Source of the DNA: Lycium barbarum
Lineage: Eukaryota; Streptophyta; Magnoliopsida; Solanales; Solanaceae
Reading direction: 5' to 3'
Length of the DNA: 64,000 bases
Assembly (NCBI RefSeq): GCF_019175385.1
Contig: NC_083338.1
Location: 64,884,884-64,948,883 of the forward strand
Part shown: positions 11,523 through 23,399 of the stretch, in pieces
Layout of the letters: every line of letters starts with the position of its first letter
How positions within the stretch are numbered: the first letter of the stretch is position 1
Made by a program: the position numbers and the translations under genes
The notes under the pieces: model-generated
Database searches by the model: none
Seen by the model: the letters and a program-made list of their open reading frames with translations, nothing else
What the model was told of the DNA's origin: nothing

Positions 11523-11967
11523 GTGATCCTCCAGCTTAGGACTTCTTTTTAGCTGTTTGGAGAGCTCCATTGTTCGGAGCCTAGATATTTTGGTATAGAT
11601 CTTCTGATATAGACTTATATATATTCAGGGGTACGGGGCCCTGCCCTGTCATATTTCACTCTTATAACTCTTAGAGGTCTGTAGACATGTGTGGGTTGTA
11701 TATAGGTTTTGGTCAGCTGTGTCTATATGTTCGCTTTGGATATCCCCGTGTAAAGTGGCAGCCTTGTCGGCTTGCGTATTGCGTTATTGTTATGCTTAGC
11801 CATGACTCCAGGGGAGACAGGTTTATGATATGTGGCGTTGTGAATCCTTCGTTTATTTTTTTAAGTTTTCATATTGTCCTTAGGTTCAGTTTGACTATAT
11901 TTGACAGGTTCGTATACGAGTGTCCAGTTCGAGCACTAGTCATGGCCCATGGGGTTGGGTCGTGACA
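11523..11967 (+). repeat. 3' part of the 5' LTR of element B' (plus)
   Basis: The sequence from GTGATCCTCCAGC to ...GGGTTGGGTCGTGACA matches the last 450 bp of family-B LTRs (compare 20505-20955) and is followed by a PBS. The first 2 kb of this LTR were separated by the minus-strand B insertion ending at 11522; the 5 bp at the junction (GTGAT) are the expected right target-site copy. Confidence 0.82.
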
Positions 11968-11971
11968 AAAG

Positions 11972-11983
11972 TGGTATCAGAGC
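11972..11983 (+). promoter_or_regulatory. Primer-binding site of B'
   Basis: TGGTATCAGAGC four bases after the LTR end TGACA. Downstream follow the shared leader pieces AAACAGGAAGCTATAGGACATT and GATCGTGCGATAGAGC (about 12110-12126). Confidence 0.92.
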
Positions 11984-12186
11984 AGTTCATCCTCGGAGTG
12001 TCAACAGGCCGTGTCTAGTAGAGTCTTATTTATCGGTGTGTTGTGCACCACATCTATAAACAGGAAGCTATAGGACATTTAGGATGTCATGTTTTTCCTT
12101 CTCTCTTAGATCGTGCGATAGAGCCAGAATCTAGGAAAGATCGTTTCTGACCTCTTTTCGTGTAGGTAGGTGCAGACTGGCGAGAG

Positions 12187-12459
12187 ATGAAGAGGTCAGC
12201 TTCAGATAGTGGGGGTGCTATGAAGGCCCCTAGAGTAGATTCAGGACCCCAGGCTCCAGAATCGAGCAGGAGGAGCCTCAGTTATTCTATCGAGACTGAC
12301 CCCTCGGAGGACCCAACGACAATTCTTCTAGAGTTTTTGATATCTAAGGAGGAGGTCCCCGAGGCCGTACCAGTTGCTCCTATGGCAGAGCACCACGTTA
12401 GACCGGCTACCCAGCAAGTGTTACGGATTACTCCAGCCCCCTATCATGGCCATCGGTAA
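12187..12459 (+). CDS. Small ORF of B' (unrecognised, not classical gag)
   Basis: A 90-codon frame starting MKRSASDSGGAMKAPRV, placed where gag normally starts, about 200 bp after the PBS. It is rich in Ser, Pro, Glu and Ala, has no zinc knuckle and no recognisable capsid domain. After a stop at 12457-12459 another frame continues as a strongly acidic stretch (LDSDKGDDEGQTS) up to the solo LTR at 12530, and resumes beyond it at 15711 (DDDEEHTSPYRSP) before ending near 15795. So the original product was probably a small acidic protein, now frameshifted and split. An acceptor-like GTGTAG / GGTGCAG lies just upstream of the ATG. Function unknown. Confidence 0.45.
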   Translation: MKRSASDSGGAMKAPRVDSGPQAPESSRRSLSYSIETDPSEDPTTILLEFLISKEEVPEAVPVAPMAEHHVRPATQQVLRITPAPYHGHR

Positions 12460-12529
12460 ACCAGGATTTGCCCGGTTATCTACATTTCTTGGACTCGGAT
12501 AAGGGAGATGATGAAGGCCAGACGAGTAG

Positions 12530-15500
12530 TGTTACATCCGACATTTTTGTTTATTCGAAAAATTCAAGATCAATGGACTTGTGATGAATAAGGCCACAAT
12601 TGGACACTACTTGGTGTGAATGTGTGAGTTATGAAGTCAATGGTATAGAATTACGAAAGGTGGCCAAGGGCAAAATCGGAATTTTGGAAATTTGCCTTAT
12701 GGATCAATATGTAACCAACAATTTTGGGCTAAAAAAAAAATAATAAGACAAGGCCCATTTGGGAAGGCCCAACCGGCCATAGTGGGTTAAAAATAGCCCA
12801 AGACCACAATTTAATTATGTGGTATATTATAGTGGGATAATTATCAAGAACATTCAAGAAACATAAAGAAAGAACAAGAAAAAAAAAAAAAAAGAGAGGT
12901 TTCGGGTGGGAGAGAAAGAAAGGAAGAAAAGAAAGAAAAAAAAATTGGAGCCCATTCCTTGGTTCAAAAATTCATCTCTTGTGAGATTTGTACTAAGCAC
13001 AAGGTGCTCTTCAAGTTGATATAAAGATTGTGGCAAGAAAACAACTTCAACCCCAAGTGAAGAACTTGAAGAAAGGTAAGGATTTCATGCTTTTGTTGTG
13101 TTAAAAATGATGTATGTATGTTGTAGTATGTGTGAATGAAGGAAAAACATGGAAATTTTGTGTGTTGAACAACTTGGGTGGTGGCCGAATGCATATATAT
13201 GTATTGCATGCTTTTAATGGCTTGAATTCTTGTGTAAGTTAGTTGTAGGATGGTGGGGATTGTATTAGAAATGAAAGTTGAATGAATTAAGGAAAATTGA
13301 GAATTTTGGGGTGTGGCCGTGTGTGTGTGTTGATGTTGGAAGGTGAGTTAAATCTTGTTAGCATGTTAATTGTGTTGTTATGGCCTTATGAAGTAGACGG
13401 AAAGATAATGGTTAAGCTAAAACGAAGAAATTGTTGATTAAGTTGTCGTCGGAAAGTATGTCGCGTTATCGTGATTTCTTGAAAACATGATTAAGGATAA
13501 TGAATTTGGAATGTAAAAATGTGTTGATGAACTTGTATGTGGAAGGTTGGAAAAATTGGATAAGTAGTGGCTTTAATGGAAAGTTTGTATGTTTGTATAT
13601 CGTGTGTATAGTGTGTGGAAATGGTATGATATGCCTCCGACGTATGCTATAATGATCTTGATGGATAATAGATGCGAAAATAATAAGTTTGGTTTGGAAA
13701 TGTAAGTTTGAAACGAAAAAATGTTTCGTTATGTTGGAAGCTGGCTAATGATGCCTTAATGTATGTCTTGATGTTTGTTGTTGTTTTGATATCATTCTCT
13801 GGGTTGTTGTGTTGGTTGTTGGTTGTGTTTTAACTTTTGGGGATGTCGAATATACAGAGGAAATGCTGCCGAAATTTCGGTAGGCAAGTATGTGTAAGCT
13901 TGGGGTATTGAAAGAATGAAACTAACCAAATGGTAAACTTGACCATTTCCAGATTTTGGACGAAATTTGGATTGACGCCGAGCGAGCATAAGGCGCCATC
14001 GAGGTATGTGAAGCACTTCTCTACGTTCCTAGGCATGTTCTGGATGTGGTAGGCTCGGCCGCGAGCCTTAGGTCCGACTCCGTTCCCCGGAATTCGAGAC
14101 GGAAAACCGCTCTAATTCCTTCAGTTCAATTGAACCTATTTTCTTACAAATTGTCCTTAAAGTGAGATTTTGCACAAAACTTCCCCAAACGGAGTCGGAA
14201 CACTTCCGAATGAGTATGGGTGACCTCATAAGGTCAATCATCAGTAATTTACGTATGTAGCCTCGGGTTGGTCCGAGGTGGGCCCACAAGGCCCGATACT
14301 TCCGGTACGATTTTTAAAATACTTCTGTTTTGGTCCGATCTTCTCCAAAAACTTCTGAACTATTATTTTGTGAATATTATGGATAGTTTTGTGTAATTTA
14401 TACAATATGATTCCTGAACATCCGAGCATCCCATTCTGAAAATCTGTCGTGCCTTCCTAACTAGGATATGAGCGCGTGCTATGCATACTATCTGGATATT
14501 CTGATTTTGGCTCGCCGTTGGGCACCCTTCTGATTGATCGAGTCTGTATGTTGAGTCTGTAGGTAGGTGGTTTCTCATTTATCGATTCGTGTCTGTCTCA
14601 ATGCATTCTTTCACTGCGACCCGGGCCAGGTTCTGTTATCGTGCATATTTTCTCTGCATTGTTCACCGCGTCCCTCGGCGTACGGGCCGGGATCTGTATG
14701 TCTGTATGATCTGTGTATGGGGATGGCGGCCAGGATGGCATATGATCTGATATGATTCTGTCTGTCCACCGCGTCCCGTACTAAGAGGGCCGGGTTCTGT
14801 TACCGCGCCCCCAGACAGGGCCGGGATCTGTATGAATATATGCGTGTGCCATCTGTATTTATAAAGCACACGCCTTTGTATGATTTTGTATGACTCTGTG
14901 CTACTCTGCATGCATAATTCTGTCCGTCATACTACTGTCTGTCCGTCTGTGTTACAACTATTTCTGTATGTCCGTATGGCTTCTGCTTCTGTATGTCCGT
15001 ATGGATTCAGATTCTGCTCGTCTGTCCGTATTATGACTCCGTCTGTCTGTCCGAACTATAATTCTGTTCATTTGTGTGTAACACGATTCTGTATGTCTGT
15101 CTGGATCATAACTCTGTCCGTTAGTTTGACTTATGATTTTGCCCGTTATATTTCTGTGATTCTAGTTCGGACTATGTTTATATCTGTTACGTTTCTGCTT
15201 TACATACTCGGTACATTTTCCGTACTGACCCCCGTTCTTCGAGGGCTGCGCTACATGCCCGCAGGTATAGACGCGCCAGGTGACACGCCGCCAGCGTAGG
15301 TTCTGACTCTGCCATTCGAAGAGCTCCTTTGACTCGGAGCACATCTTTTGGTATATATTTCCTGTCTTCTGTGTACTCCGTATGTATGTATATTCTGGGT
15401 ACGGCGGGGCCCTGTCCCGTCATATGATTCTGTATGTCTGTAGAGGCCTGTAGATAGATGTGTGGGTTACGGGTTCCGTCTGTATGTTAGCCTTATCGGC

Positions 15501-15705
15501 TTATCTGTAAATATCTGTGTGTTCAGGTATATGTATATATATGTATGTTACGCGCACGCCGTATTTGTGCCGGCCTATTTCTGTACTTCTATTTTGAAAA
15601 AAAAAAAAAAAAAAAAATTCTGTATGATTCGAACTCGGTCAGGTAGGTACGTCTGGGTACCCAGTTAGGGTACCAGTCGCGGCCCACGGGGTTTGGGTCG
15701 TGACA
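12530..15705 (+). repeat. Solo LTR S (about 3.2 kb) with perfect TSD AGTAG
   Basis: It begins TGTTACATCC and ends ...GGGTTTGGGTCGTGACA. The five bases AGTAG occur at 12525-12529 and 15706-15710, so it is a complete solo LTR left by recombination between two LTRs. Modules in order: splice-donor-like AAAG|GTAAGG (GT at 13076-13077), GGAAATGCTGCCGAAATTTCGG near 13860, a TCTGTATG-rich low-complexity part (14640-15200) with CACCGCGTCCC/GGGCCGGG hairpins, and the double hairpin at 15209-15227. It splits the small B' ORF. Confidence 0.93.
15597..15617. repeat. A21 homopolymer in solo LTR S
   Basis: A run of 21 A near the LTR end, with no target-site duplication around it that would suggest a retroposon tail. 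Confidence 0.9.
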
Positions 15706-15710
15706 AGTAG

Positions 15711-16925
15711 ATGGCGGGCAGACGATGACGAGGAGCACACTTCACCTTATAGATCACCAGATCAGACTAGAGACCGATCGACTACAGGTATATGAGACTT
15801 TATTGAAATTTCCTATGTATGTGCATTTGCTCTAGATTATTACCTAATAGCGGCGAACGGAAATAAAAAGGGGTGGACAACCAAGTATTTATAAGTAACT
15901 GTGACCAAGGTGTTCCCATCACCATGGGAATTTTGAAATCTAGGATGGAAAGGTGTCATACATACAGGTGAAAGTTGGATATTGAGGTTACGTTATGAGA
16001 ATTTGTATATACAGAGTGGCAAACTGGCCATCATCAAGGTAAGTTGTTGTAAGTATAGTAAGAAAATGGATTGAATGTATATATATGGTTGATAAGTTCA
16101 GTTATAAGGTGCGCACAGAAGAAGCTGAAGGAATCAGTAACGGTAAGCAGAATATATGTCAGATATAGTGTGAATGTTGCAGGTATGATTTTGGTCGGAC
16201 ATACGAGGTAAGTTCATCATTTTCATATTGTTATTGATATGGGGAGACCTGTGTGGCTATGATACGAGATAATATATATGTATATATGTTGGCCCTGTGA
16301 GGCATTGTTGGTATTTCTTGCGTGCAGGTTTTGAGATAGTAAGAAATACAGAGGAAACTCTGCCAAAATTTTCCTAGAAATAAACAGGGAATGAGATATA
16401 AGTTCGTAATATGTCTTGAAAGGTCGTGTCAACAGTAATAATAGAATTTTGACCAAGTTGCAAGTCTGGCTTCGATAAATAAAGTTAACTGTTGAATTGA
16501 TAGTAATAGTAATTATGAGGTCGATATCGATATGGTAAAAAGAAATGCTAGGATAACTTGGAAGGGCTTGTGATACTAAGAGATGATTTAGAAAAGGGTG
16601 GCAAATCTCAATAGAGCGTTATATTCAGGTGTCAACTGAATTGATAAGCAGGGATAAATTACGACTAGTTTATAGTTAAAAGGAGTAATGGTATGATTGA
16701 GATAAGAGTACGGAGGAGGAAGAATTGCGACGAATATGAATGTATTGATAAGACAGCTTGTGAGGTATTAAGGATAAGATTGATCAGAAAGGGTAAACGG
16801 TTAAGTACGCCTACTCCACAGAGTGTAACTAAACTATAGCAAGAATCGTGAATAAGGTTAAGAAGTGTTACACTATAGGATTGATTACGAATAGGATATT
16901 ATGTGAATATAATAAGGATTGTTAT
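15711..16925 (+). mobile_element. Internal region of B' after solo LTR S
   Basis: It continues B' directly after the AGTAG repeat. The first 85 bases complete the small ORF; the rest has no coding frame I can support. Around 16230-16420 it carries a segment (GGCCCTGTGAGGCATTG then GAGGAAACTCTGCC) shared with B'' (about 42190-42275), D (about 35765-35850) and the 3' untranslated part of E. Around 16540-16925 it matches B'' at about 55690-55950. It is interrupted at 16926 by B3. Confidence 0.7.
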
Positions 16926-18483
16926 TGTCACGACCTAACCCCATGGGCCATGACTAGTGCCCGAACTGGACACTCGTATACGGACCTGTTCAATATACTC
17001 AAACTGAAACTACGGACAATATGGAAACTTGTAAAAGAAACAGACGAAGGGTTCGCAACACCACATATCATAAACCTATCTCCTGAGGAGTCACAGCTAA
17101 CCACAGCATAACAAAAGCATAATACGCAAGCCGACAAGGCTGCCACTATACACGAGGATATCCAAAGCAAACCATATAGACACAGTTGTCCAAAACTTAT
17201 ATACAACCCACACATGTATATAGACCTCTAAGAGTATAAAAGTGAAATATGACGGGACAGGGCCTTGCCGTACCACTGAACATATATCTAAGTCTATATC
17301 AAGAGATCTGTATCTAAATAGTCTAGGCTCCGGAACAATGGGGCTCTCCAAAACAGCTGAGCCCCCGAAGAAAGGGGGTCAGTACGGAAGATGTACTGAG
17401 TATATAAAGCATGTAATGCAATAAGGAAAATCACAACTGCATAAACGATTACATGAGGAAAGTATGATAATCAAACATACCAATGCACCTGTGCCTTACG
17501 ATATGAAAATCATGCATGTCTATATCATATACTATATCCGACCCATTATGGGACTCGGTGAATAAGTCATCATATACCATACTCGGCGCCATAATCACCT
17601 CATCATCATCATCATCATCATCATATATATATATACCGTACCCGGCCCTCTTGTGAGGGACTCGGTGAACAATATAGTGAAACTATGCACGAAAACATAC
17701 CCGGCCCGGGACTCGGTGAAAGATATATTTCGGCATGCATGAGCAGAGTAGTGAGCAACCATATGCAAACTAAATCATCGTCTGAGACTCAATAGAATAA
17801 TTAGAATGAACTAACAACACTTGAGAATCAAAGACAACAGTCATGTCAATTACCCCTCGAATGTCATTATGGATTATATCAAAATAGGACCTCTGGAATC
17901 ATAGACACGTATCAAGACATAATGAAATAGCTTCTGGAAATCAAGAATGTTAGCCATCCTAGTGTCTCTAAGAACAGGAGGTTCTTTGGAGTTATACGCT
18001 CGTAGTCTGCTTGTTTCATAAAGATCATGCCAAAAAGAAAGAAAGGATAGCTTTGCATACCTTTATTTACGACCCTCGAAACAATTATGATTAATCAACA
18101 CCTTTTTAAGACTTTATCTACAAGATAATAATGGTAACACAAGCATCAGCCAACTTGTAATCAAGCACAACCAACAAGACAGCATATGGACAATACGACG
18201 AGCCATGAGCTCACTATATGACAACTATTCGGCGTTTCACCTTGCCCTCCTCCAAAACTCCATAACAACAATAATATAACTAGGCTATGTACACATTAGC
18301 TCAACCTCAAGTTTAGAAATTTAATTACGATAAGAGCAGCCCGGCTATAGCCTATACAAATTCGGGCAGCATTTCCCTTGAGAACTCAACAATCCCTGAG
18401 ATCCCAATTCAGCAAAAATATCGACCATATACCAACAATAGCAATACCAACAATTTCATATCAAGCTAGAATGGGATCCACCT
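16926..18483 (-). repeat. Family-B LTR, minus strand, truncated by B'' (B3)
   Basis: It starts (plus reading) TGTCACGACCTAACCCCATGG, the reverse complement of a family-B LTR end, and follows the family through the double hairpin (17380-17398), the GAGTCCC hairpins near 17540-17720 and GGGCAGCATTTCCC near 18365. It stops at 18483 where the plus-strand B'' LTR begins. The U3 start and the rest of this element should lie right of the window. Possible left TSD GTTAT (16921-16925). Confidence 0.8.
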
Positions 18484-20958
18484 TGTTATACCCCGTATTT
18501 TTATACGTTGGATTATTTGAAAGTTAATCGACATAAGTTAAAGGACGAGATTATTTTTGGGGATATGAGGCAAGGGCTTTAATCCCCGATTTTTAATAAG
18601 TGCACGATTGCGTGTAAAATTCAATTGGTTTAGAAATATTAGTGGATATTATGGATTAATTAACCGTGATTAGATTATTAAGTGGGGATTAATAATTAAT
18701 TAATCTAATTATACCACTAAGGGGGCCCCACAAAGAGTGGTGGGATCCGATTGGTGTTTAGTTGAAGGTGGACACGTGTCATAAGGGTGGACACGTGTCA
18801 ACCTAATGGGCAGCCCTTTTATCTAATTGATGACTAAACAAATGGCCATAATACTTCATTTGCAATTCTAACTAATCAAGAGAAAGAGATATGACCATGG
18901 TAATATCTTGGCTCTCACGGCCAAGTTCCTATCATTGAAGGAAAAACAAGTTCATGGAGGCAGCCATGGCAGCAGCTCACGACAAGCTATGACAAAAATA
19001 TATATATTTTACTTGCTTAGATTAAATTCTAAGGTAGTTTGCAAGTCCAAGGAGGTGATAGCAACATTGGGTATTGAATTGAGGAAGAAGAAATAGTGCA
19101 ATTGGTGCAAGTGAGTGTAGAATTTGCTCCGATTAAATTAAGGTAAGATCTCCTCATTTTATGGTATAATTGTATTAATGGTGTTGTAATGGAAAGATTA
19201 AAATTGTATTAGATGAAATTGGAAGTAAGAAATTGCATGAATTCATCGATATTAGGAGTTGTAGTCGTTATATGGAATTGTTGAGTTGAAAAGATTCAAA
19301 GTGTGGTGTATGTTCATACGTTGTTGTTCGTGTTGTTGTCGTGTTGTCGTTGATGTGTATTTTTAATTTGGAAGAAAAAAGTGTATAACGTATCGTATAT
19401 GAAGCGTATGTTGGTCTGTTGGGCGTACGATCTTAAATGTTAATGATTGGATTAAAAAAGGATTAAGAAACGTTATTGGATTGTTTGAGTTGTTTATGGG
19501 TTGGATTTCAAGGATTTGATATCAATATTTCTATTACTGTCGTTATTGCTGTGATAACAGGAAGTTAATTGGAAGTTCGGGTTAGACGAGTTATGTAGGG
19601 GAAATGCTGCCCGATTTCCGTTAAGTTCTTAACTAATGAAAATCCTAATCAAGAAAGCATGAATTAAAGGATGATTCCTATAGATTTATAAGCTATAAAG
19701 TATAGTTTACTAACGATAGCATTACTTTCATATTAAATAGGCTAAAGGGGCGACGAAGCGAACTTGGTTACGGTTAACCTGTAACGGGTATGTAAAGTTA
19801 ACCCTTCTTTCTTTTTGGCATGATCTTTATGAAACGAACAGACGATGTGTATATGATTCCAAAGAAGTTCCTATTCTTAGAGACACTAGGATGGCTAATG
19901 TTCTTGATTTCCAAAAGCCATTTCATTATGTCTTAATACGTGTCTATGATTCCAGAAGTTCTATTTTGATATAATCCATTGTGACATTCGAAGGGTACTT
20001 GATATGACTATTGTCTTGATTTTCAAATGATAGTTCGTTTTGACTATTCTATTGAGTCTCAAATATGATTTAATTTGCATATGGTTGCTCACTACTCTAC
20101 TCGTGCATGCCTCAACATATCTTTCACTGAGTCCCGGGCCAGGATTCGTTTTCGTGCACAGTTTCACTGCATTGTTCACCGAGTCCCTCACTAGAGGGCC
20201 GGGTACGGTATATATATGATGGTGTTATGATGTGTTTATGGTGCCCAGGGATGGTATGTGGCGACCTTATTCACCGAGTCCCATAATAGGCCGGGTATGA
20301 TATAAGATATTGACATGCATGATTTATGTTTCAAAAGGCAAGTGTTTTGGTATTCTGGATGTTATACTTGTCTCCTATACTCCCTATTTCAGTATGATTC
20401 TCTTTACTATATTTTATGCTTTATATACTCAGTACATATTCCGTACTGACCTCCTTTCTTCGGGGGGCTGCGTTTCATGCCCGCAGGTACAGATAGTCGG
20501 TTTGGTGACCCTTCAGCATAGGACTTCTACTCAACTGTCTTAGAGAGCTCCGTTGTTCCGGAGCCTAGACTTTTGGTACAGATATGGTGTGTATATATAT
20601 GTTTACCCAAGGGTACGGTGGGGCCCTGTCCCGTCATATTTCGCTATCGATATTCTTAGAGGTCTGTAGACATATGTGTGGGTTGTGTATAAATCCTGTT
20701 CAGCTGCGTCTATACGATGTGCTATGATATGATGTTCATCTGTAGTAGCAGCCTTGTCGGCTTGCATATGATATTGATATGTAGTGGCAGCCTTGTCGGC
20801 TTGCGTATCATTTTATGATTTAATTAGTTGTGACTCCTCAGGAGACAGTTTATCTGGATATATATACATGACGACGTTATGAACCTTGGAGTTCTTCTGC
20901 AAGTTTCCATATTGTTCTTAGATTCAGTTTGACTATATCTAACAGGTACGTACGAGTG
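18484..20958 (+). repeat. 5' LTR of B'', main part
   Basis: It begins TGTTATACCCCGTATTTTT and stops inside ...GTACGAGTG, where C is inserted. It contains a splice-donor-like AAG|GTAAGA (GT 19143-19144), GGGGAAATGCTGCCCG near 19603, CACTGAGTCCC / CACCGAGTCCC hairpins (20125-20290) and the double hairpin CAGTACATATTCCGTACTG (20430-20448). The remaining LTR pieces are 32938-32957 and 41668-41692. Confidence 0.88.
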
Positions 20959-21563
20959 TGTCACACCCCGAACCATAGCCTAGGCGAAACACGGCACTCG
21001 GTGCCTTATTGCATGTGACCGAGCAAACTACAAGGCTTGATGAATCATCATGAGGCATAACATGAGCGGAATATAACGTGAATGCATGATGAGCCTTTAT
21101 AAAACGTAGTAAGGCATAATACTTAATAAAAATACTTATTTAAACATGAGTGCGGAAATAACATGAATGAGCCAAAATGGCTATACGACTCCGAATGTCT
21201 GACATAATATAACTGACTTGTCTAGTCTATAAAACCTCTTTCATGAGTCTGACTGGAAAACATATTTACTGCGACAAGGCCCCCAGCATACCTTAGATGC
21301 ATAACTAATCATAAAACAGAAGTTGACTAAACCTCGAATGAGATGGGGCTCACCAAAAGCTGATACGAGCAATGTCCTAATGAGCAAATCTGTTGTCCTG
21401 TCAATCAATACTGCATCGTGAAATGCAGGCCCCCGGGCAATCGAAAGGGGACGTCAGCACATTGAATGTACTGGTATGTAAAGCAACTGAATGAAATAAC
21501 ATGGGACATGGAATAACATGATAAGAACTGAAACTGAAAACCTGGACATGAATATGAGCATGA

Positions 21564-21619
<56 letters not shown>

Positions 21620-23365
21620 TAAGTAAAACATGATAAGTAGGGAGAGCATTTCATAAACCGACATGTGATATCACCACGTGGGTACGTGGAGTCTGGTACC
21701 TCGCCGGACCAGGAGAGCCCTCATACCTTGCCAGGGTATAAGGTGGTAACATGCCTGATGGATCCATTAAGTGTAAATTAAGGTATCGTCCTAACTGGGC
21801 AGAGCGATCCTTGTCCTATGGTGGCTACATAGTTTCAGGCTATCTGAGCCTTCTCGGTAATTCGTGCAACTCCCAAAAATATGAACATAATATAATTGGC
21901 TAAGAAGCCCATGATTTTTGTGAATAAACTTGTACTTGTCTTGTAATCATGATTTCACGAAATAACTTGTAAACATGGTTTCATGAAATAACTTGTAAAC
22001 ATGGTTTCATGAGATAACTTGTATTTAGTATGTATGTATCTTGTATCATAGCATGAAAGTAATTATATAATATAGTTGCATGAAAACTCGTAGACATTGT
22101 AGGATATTCATGAAATAATCATTCTTAGTCAAAACATGCATGCAAGAACCCATGGAATACAAGATATGGGTTTTCACAGATTACGGACGGCTTCTCAATA
22201 ATCATAAAGAAATATTAAGAACTCAATGATGGAATTATAACAATTCATACATAAAATAATCATGGACATGGACCTAGGGTTATCATGAGCATGGTATTGA
22301 AACCTTAGTTTTAGTAGAGAATCATAATTTTATGGATTATGAGGCGTGGGGAAGAATAATGATGTTCCCACACGTAGATAGTAACTCTACATACCTGAGT
22401 CCCTCCAAAACTTGAATTAAAGACTTGAGCTTTGAAGAAGATTTCCAAAATCTTGAATTCTTGAACCTTGAGATGGGTTTTCTTGAAACCCCTAGTTTAT
22501 GAACAATGATTGCTTGCTTAGATTACAAGGATATATATTATAATTGACTTAGAATGATCTTGGAATGATTAGAAGGGTTTACTTGAGTTAGAAAGAGATT
22601 AGGGATTTGAATTCAACCTAGAATCATGATAAAACTTACCTTGTAGGGTTCTTGAGGCTTGGGACTTGTTCTTCCTGACTTTAGGGTAATTTTTCGTGAC
22701 TAGGGGTGTTAGGGAAATAAACCCCAAGCTTAAATATGACTTAAAACCGGAAATCGACCTGTTTCGCGATGGGTCCGCGATGCAGGTGCATCGCGCGACA
22801 TTCTACAGCTAAAACTCAGAGTTGCGCGATCGGTCCGCGAAGAGGGGCCATCGTGCGCTCTCTCACGCGCCCTCACGCGCCCCGAGAAGCGACGGGTGTC
22901 GGTTCTGCGCAGTGTTCGGTAAAATAGGCATAACTGCTTGCACACAGTTCTGTTTGGGCTCCACAATATGTCGTTGGAAAGCTATTTCAATGGTCTACAA
23001 CTTTCATGTTTTAAGTTTTCTCCAATTACCAACGGATTGTCACGAAGTTTGACTGGAATACAGACGTATCGAAAATTTAGCCGATTCTATCGAATTTTAA
23101 GTGCCTTACTCTTAGCCATATTGAGACAATCGTATCTCCATGCTCCGATCTCTGATTGGCTTGGTCCTTATATCGTTAGAAAGGTATTTCTACATACTAC
23201 AACTTTCGTTCAGGGTACTTTCCCAAATTCCCAACTAATCAAGGATTCATGGCTGCCCGAATTAGGCCTATCAACCATTTTCGCAAATCGTTCAAACCTT
23301 CAGTTTTTCTACTGAAACTTTAATGATGTGAGTCTAAACTTAGTTCCAAGATACGGGGTATTACA
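20959..23365 (-). repeat. 3' LTR of element C
   Basis: Plus reading TGTCACACCCCGAACC ... ACGGGGTATTACA. On the element strand it has a GC-rich palindrome cluster in U3 (GGTCCGCGA motifs, 22760-22860), a telo-box-like ACCCCTAG (about 22489), a perfect splice-donor consensus AAG|GTAAGT (GT at 22638-22639) and the double hairpin (21455-21473). A long TA tract sits at 21568-21617. Confidence 0.9.
21568..21617. repeat. (TA)n microsatellite in the C 3' LTR
   Basis: About 25 TA units; the partner LTR has only about six (31151-31164), so it expanded after insertion. Confidence 0.95.
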
Positions 23366-23399
23366 ATATCTCCCCCTTGGGATCATTCGTCCTCGAATG
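23366..23399 (-). promoter_or_regulatory. Polypurine tract and CATTCGAGGACGAATG hairpin of C
   Basis: On the minus strand the 16-base hairpin CATTCGAGGACGAATG (23384-23399) is followed by AAGGGGGAGAT (about 23368-23378) and the LTR start TGTAATACCCC. The tract is the presumed plus-strand primer for reverse transcription. Confidence 0.8.

Noticed and set aside
15597..15617. A21 run as the tail of a SINE or processed pseudogene
   Set aside because: No flanking duplication, and sequence on both sides continues as LTR S.
21568..21617. Long TA tracts (8615-8657, 21568-21617) as replication origins or matrix attachment sites
   Set aside because: They are simple expansions of LTR-internal TA stretches that are short in sister copies.
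22730..22966. Overlapping Arg-rich frames on both strands in the C LTR (also 32304-32534, 45153-45383)
   Set aside because: They arise from the GC-rich U3 palindromes, which lack stop codons by composition. No start context or domain supports a protein.
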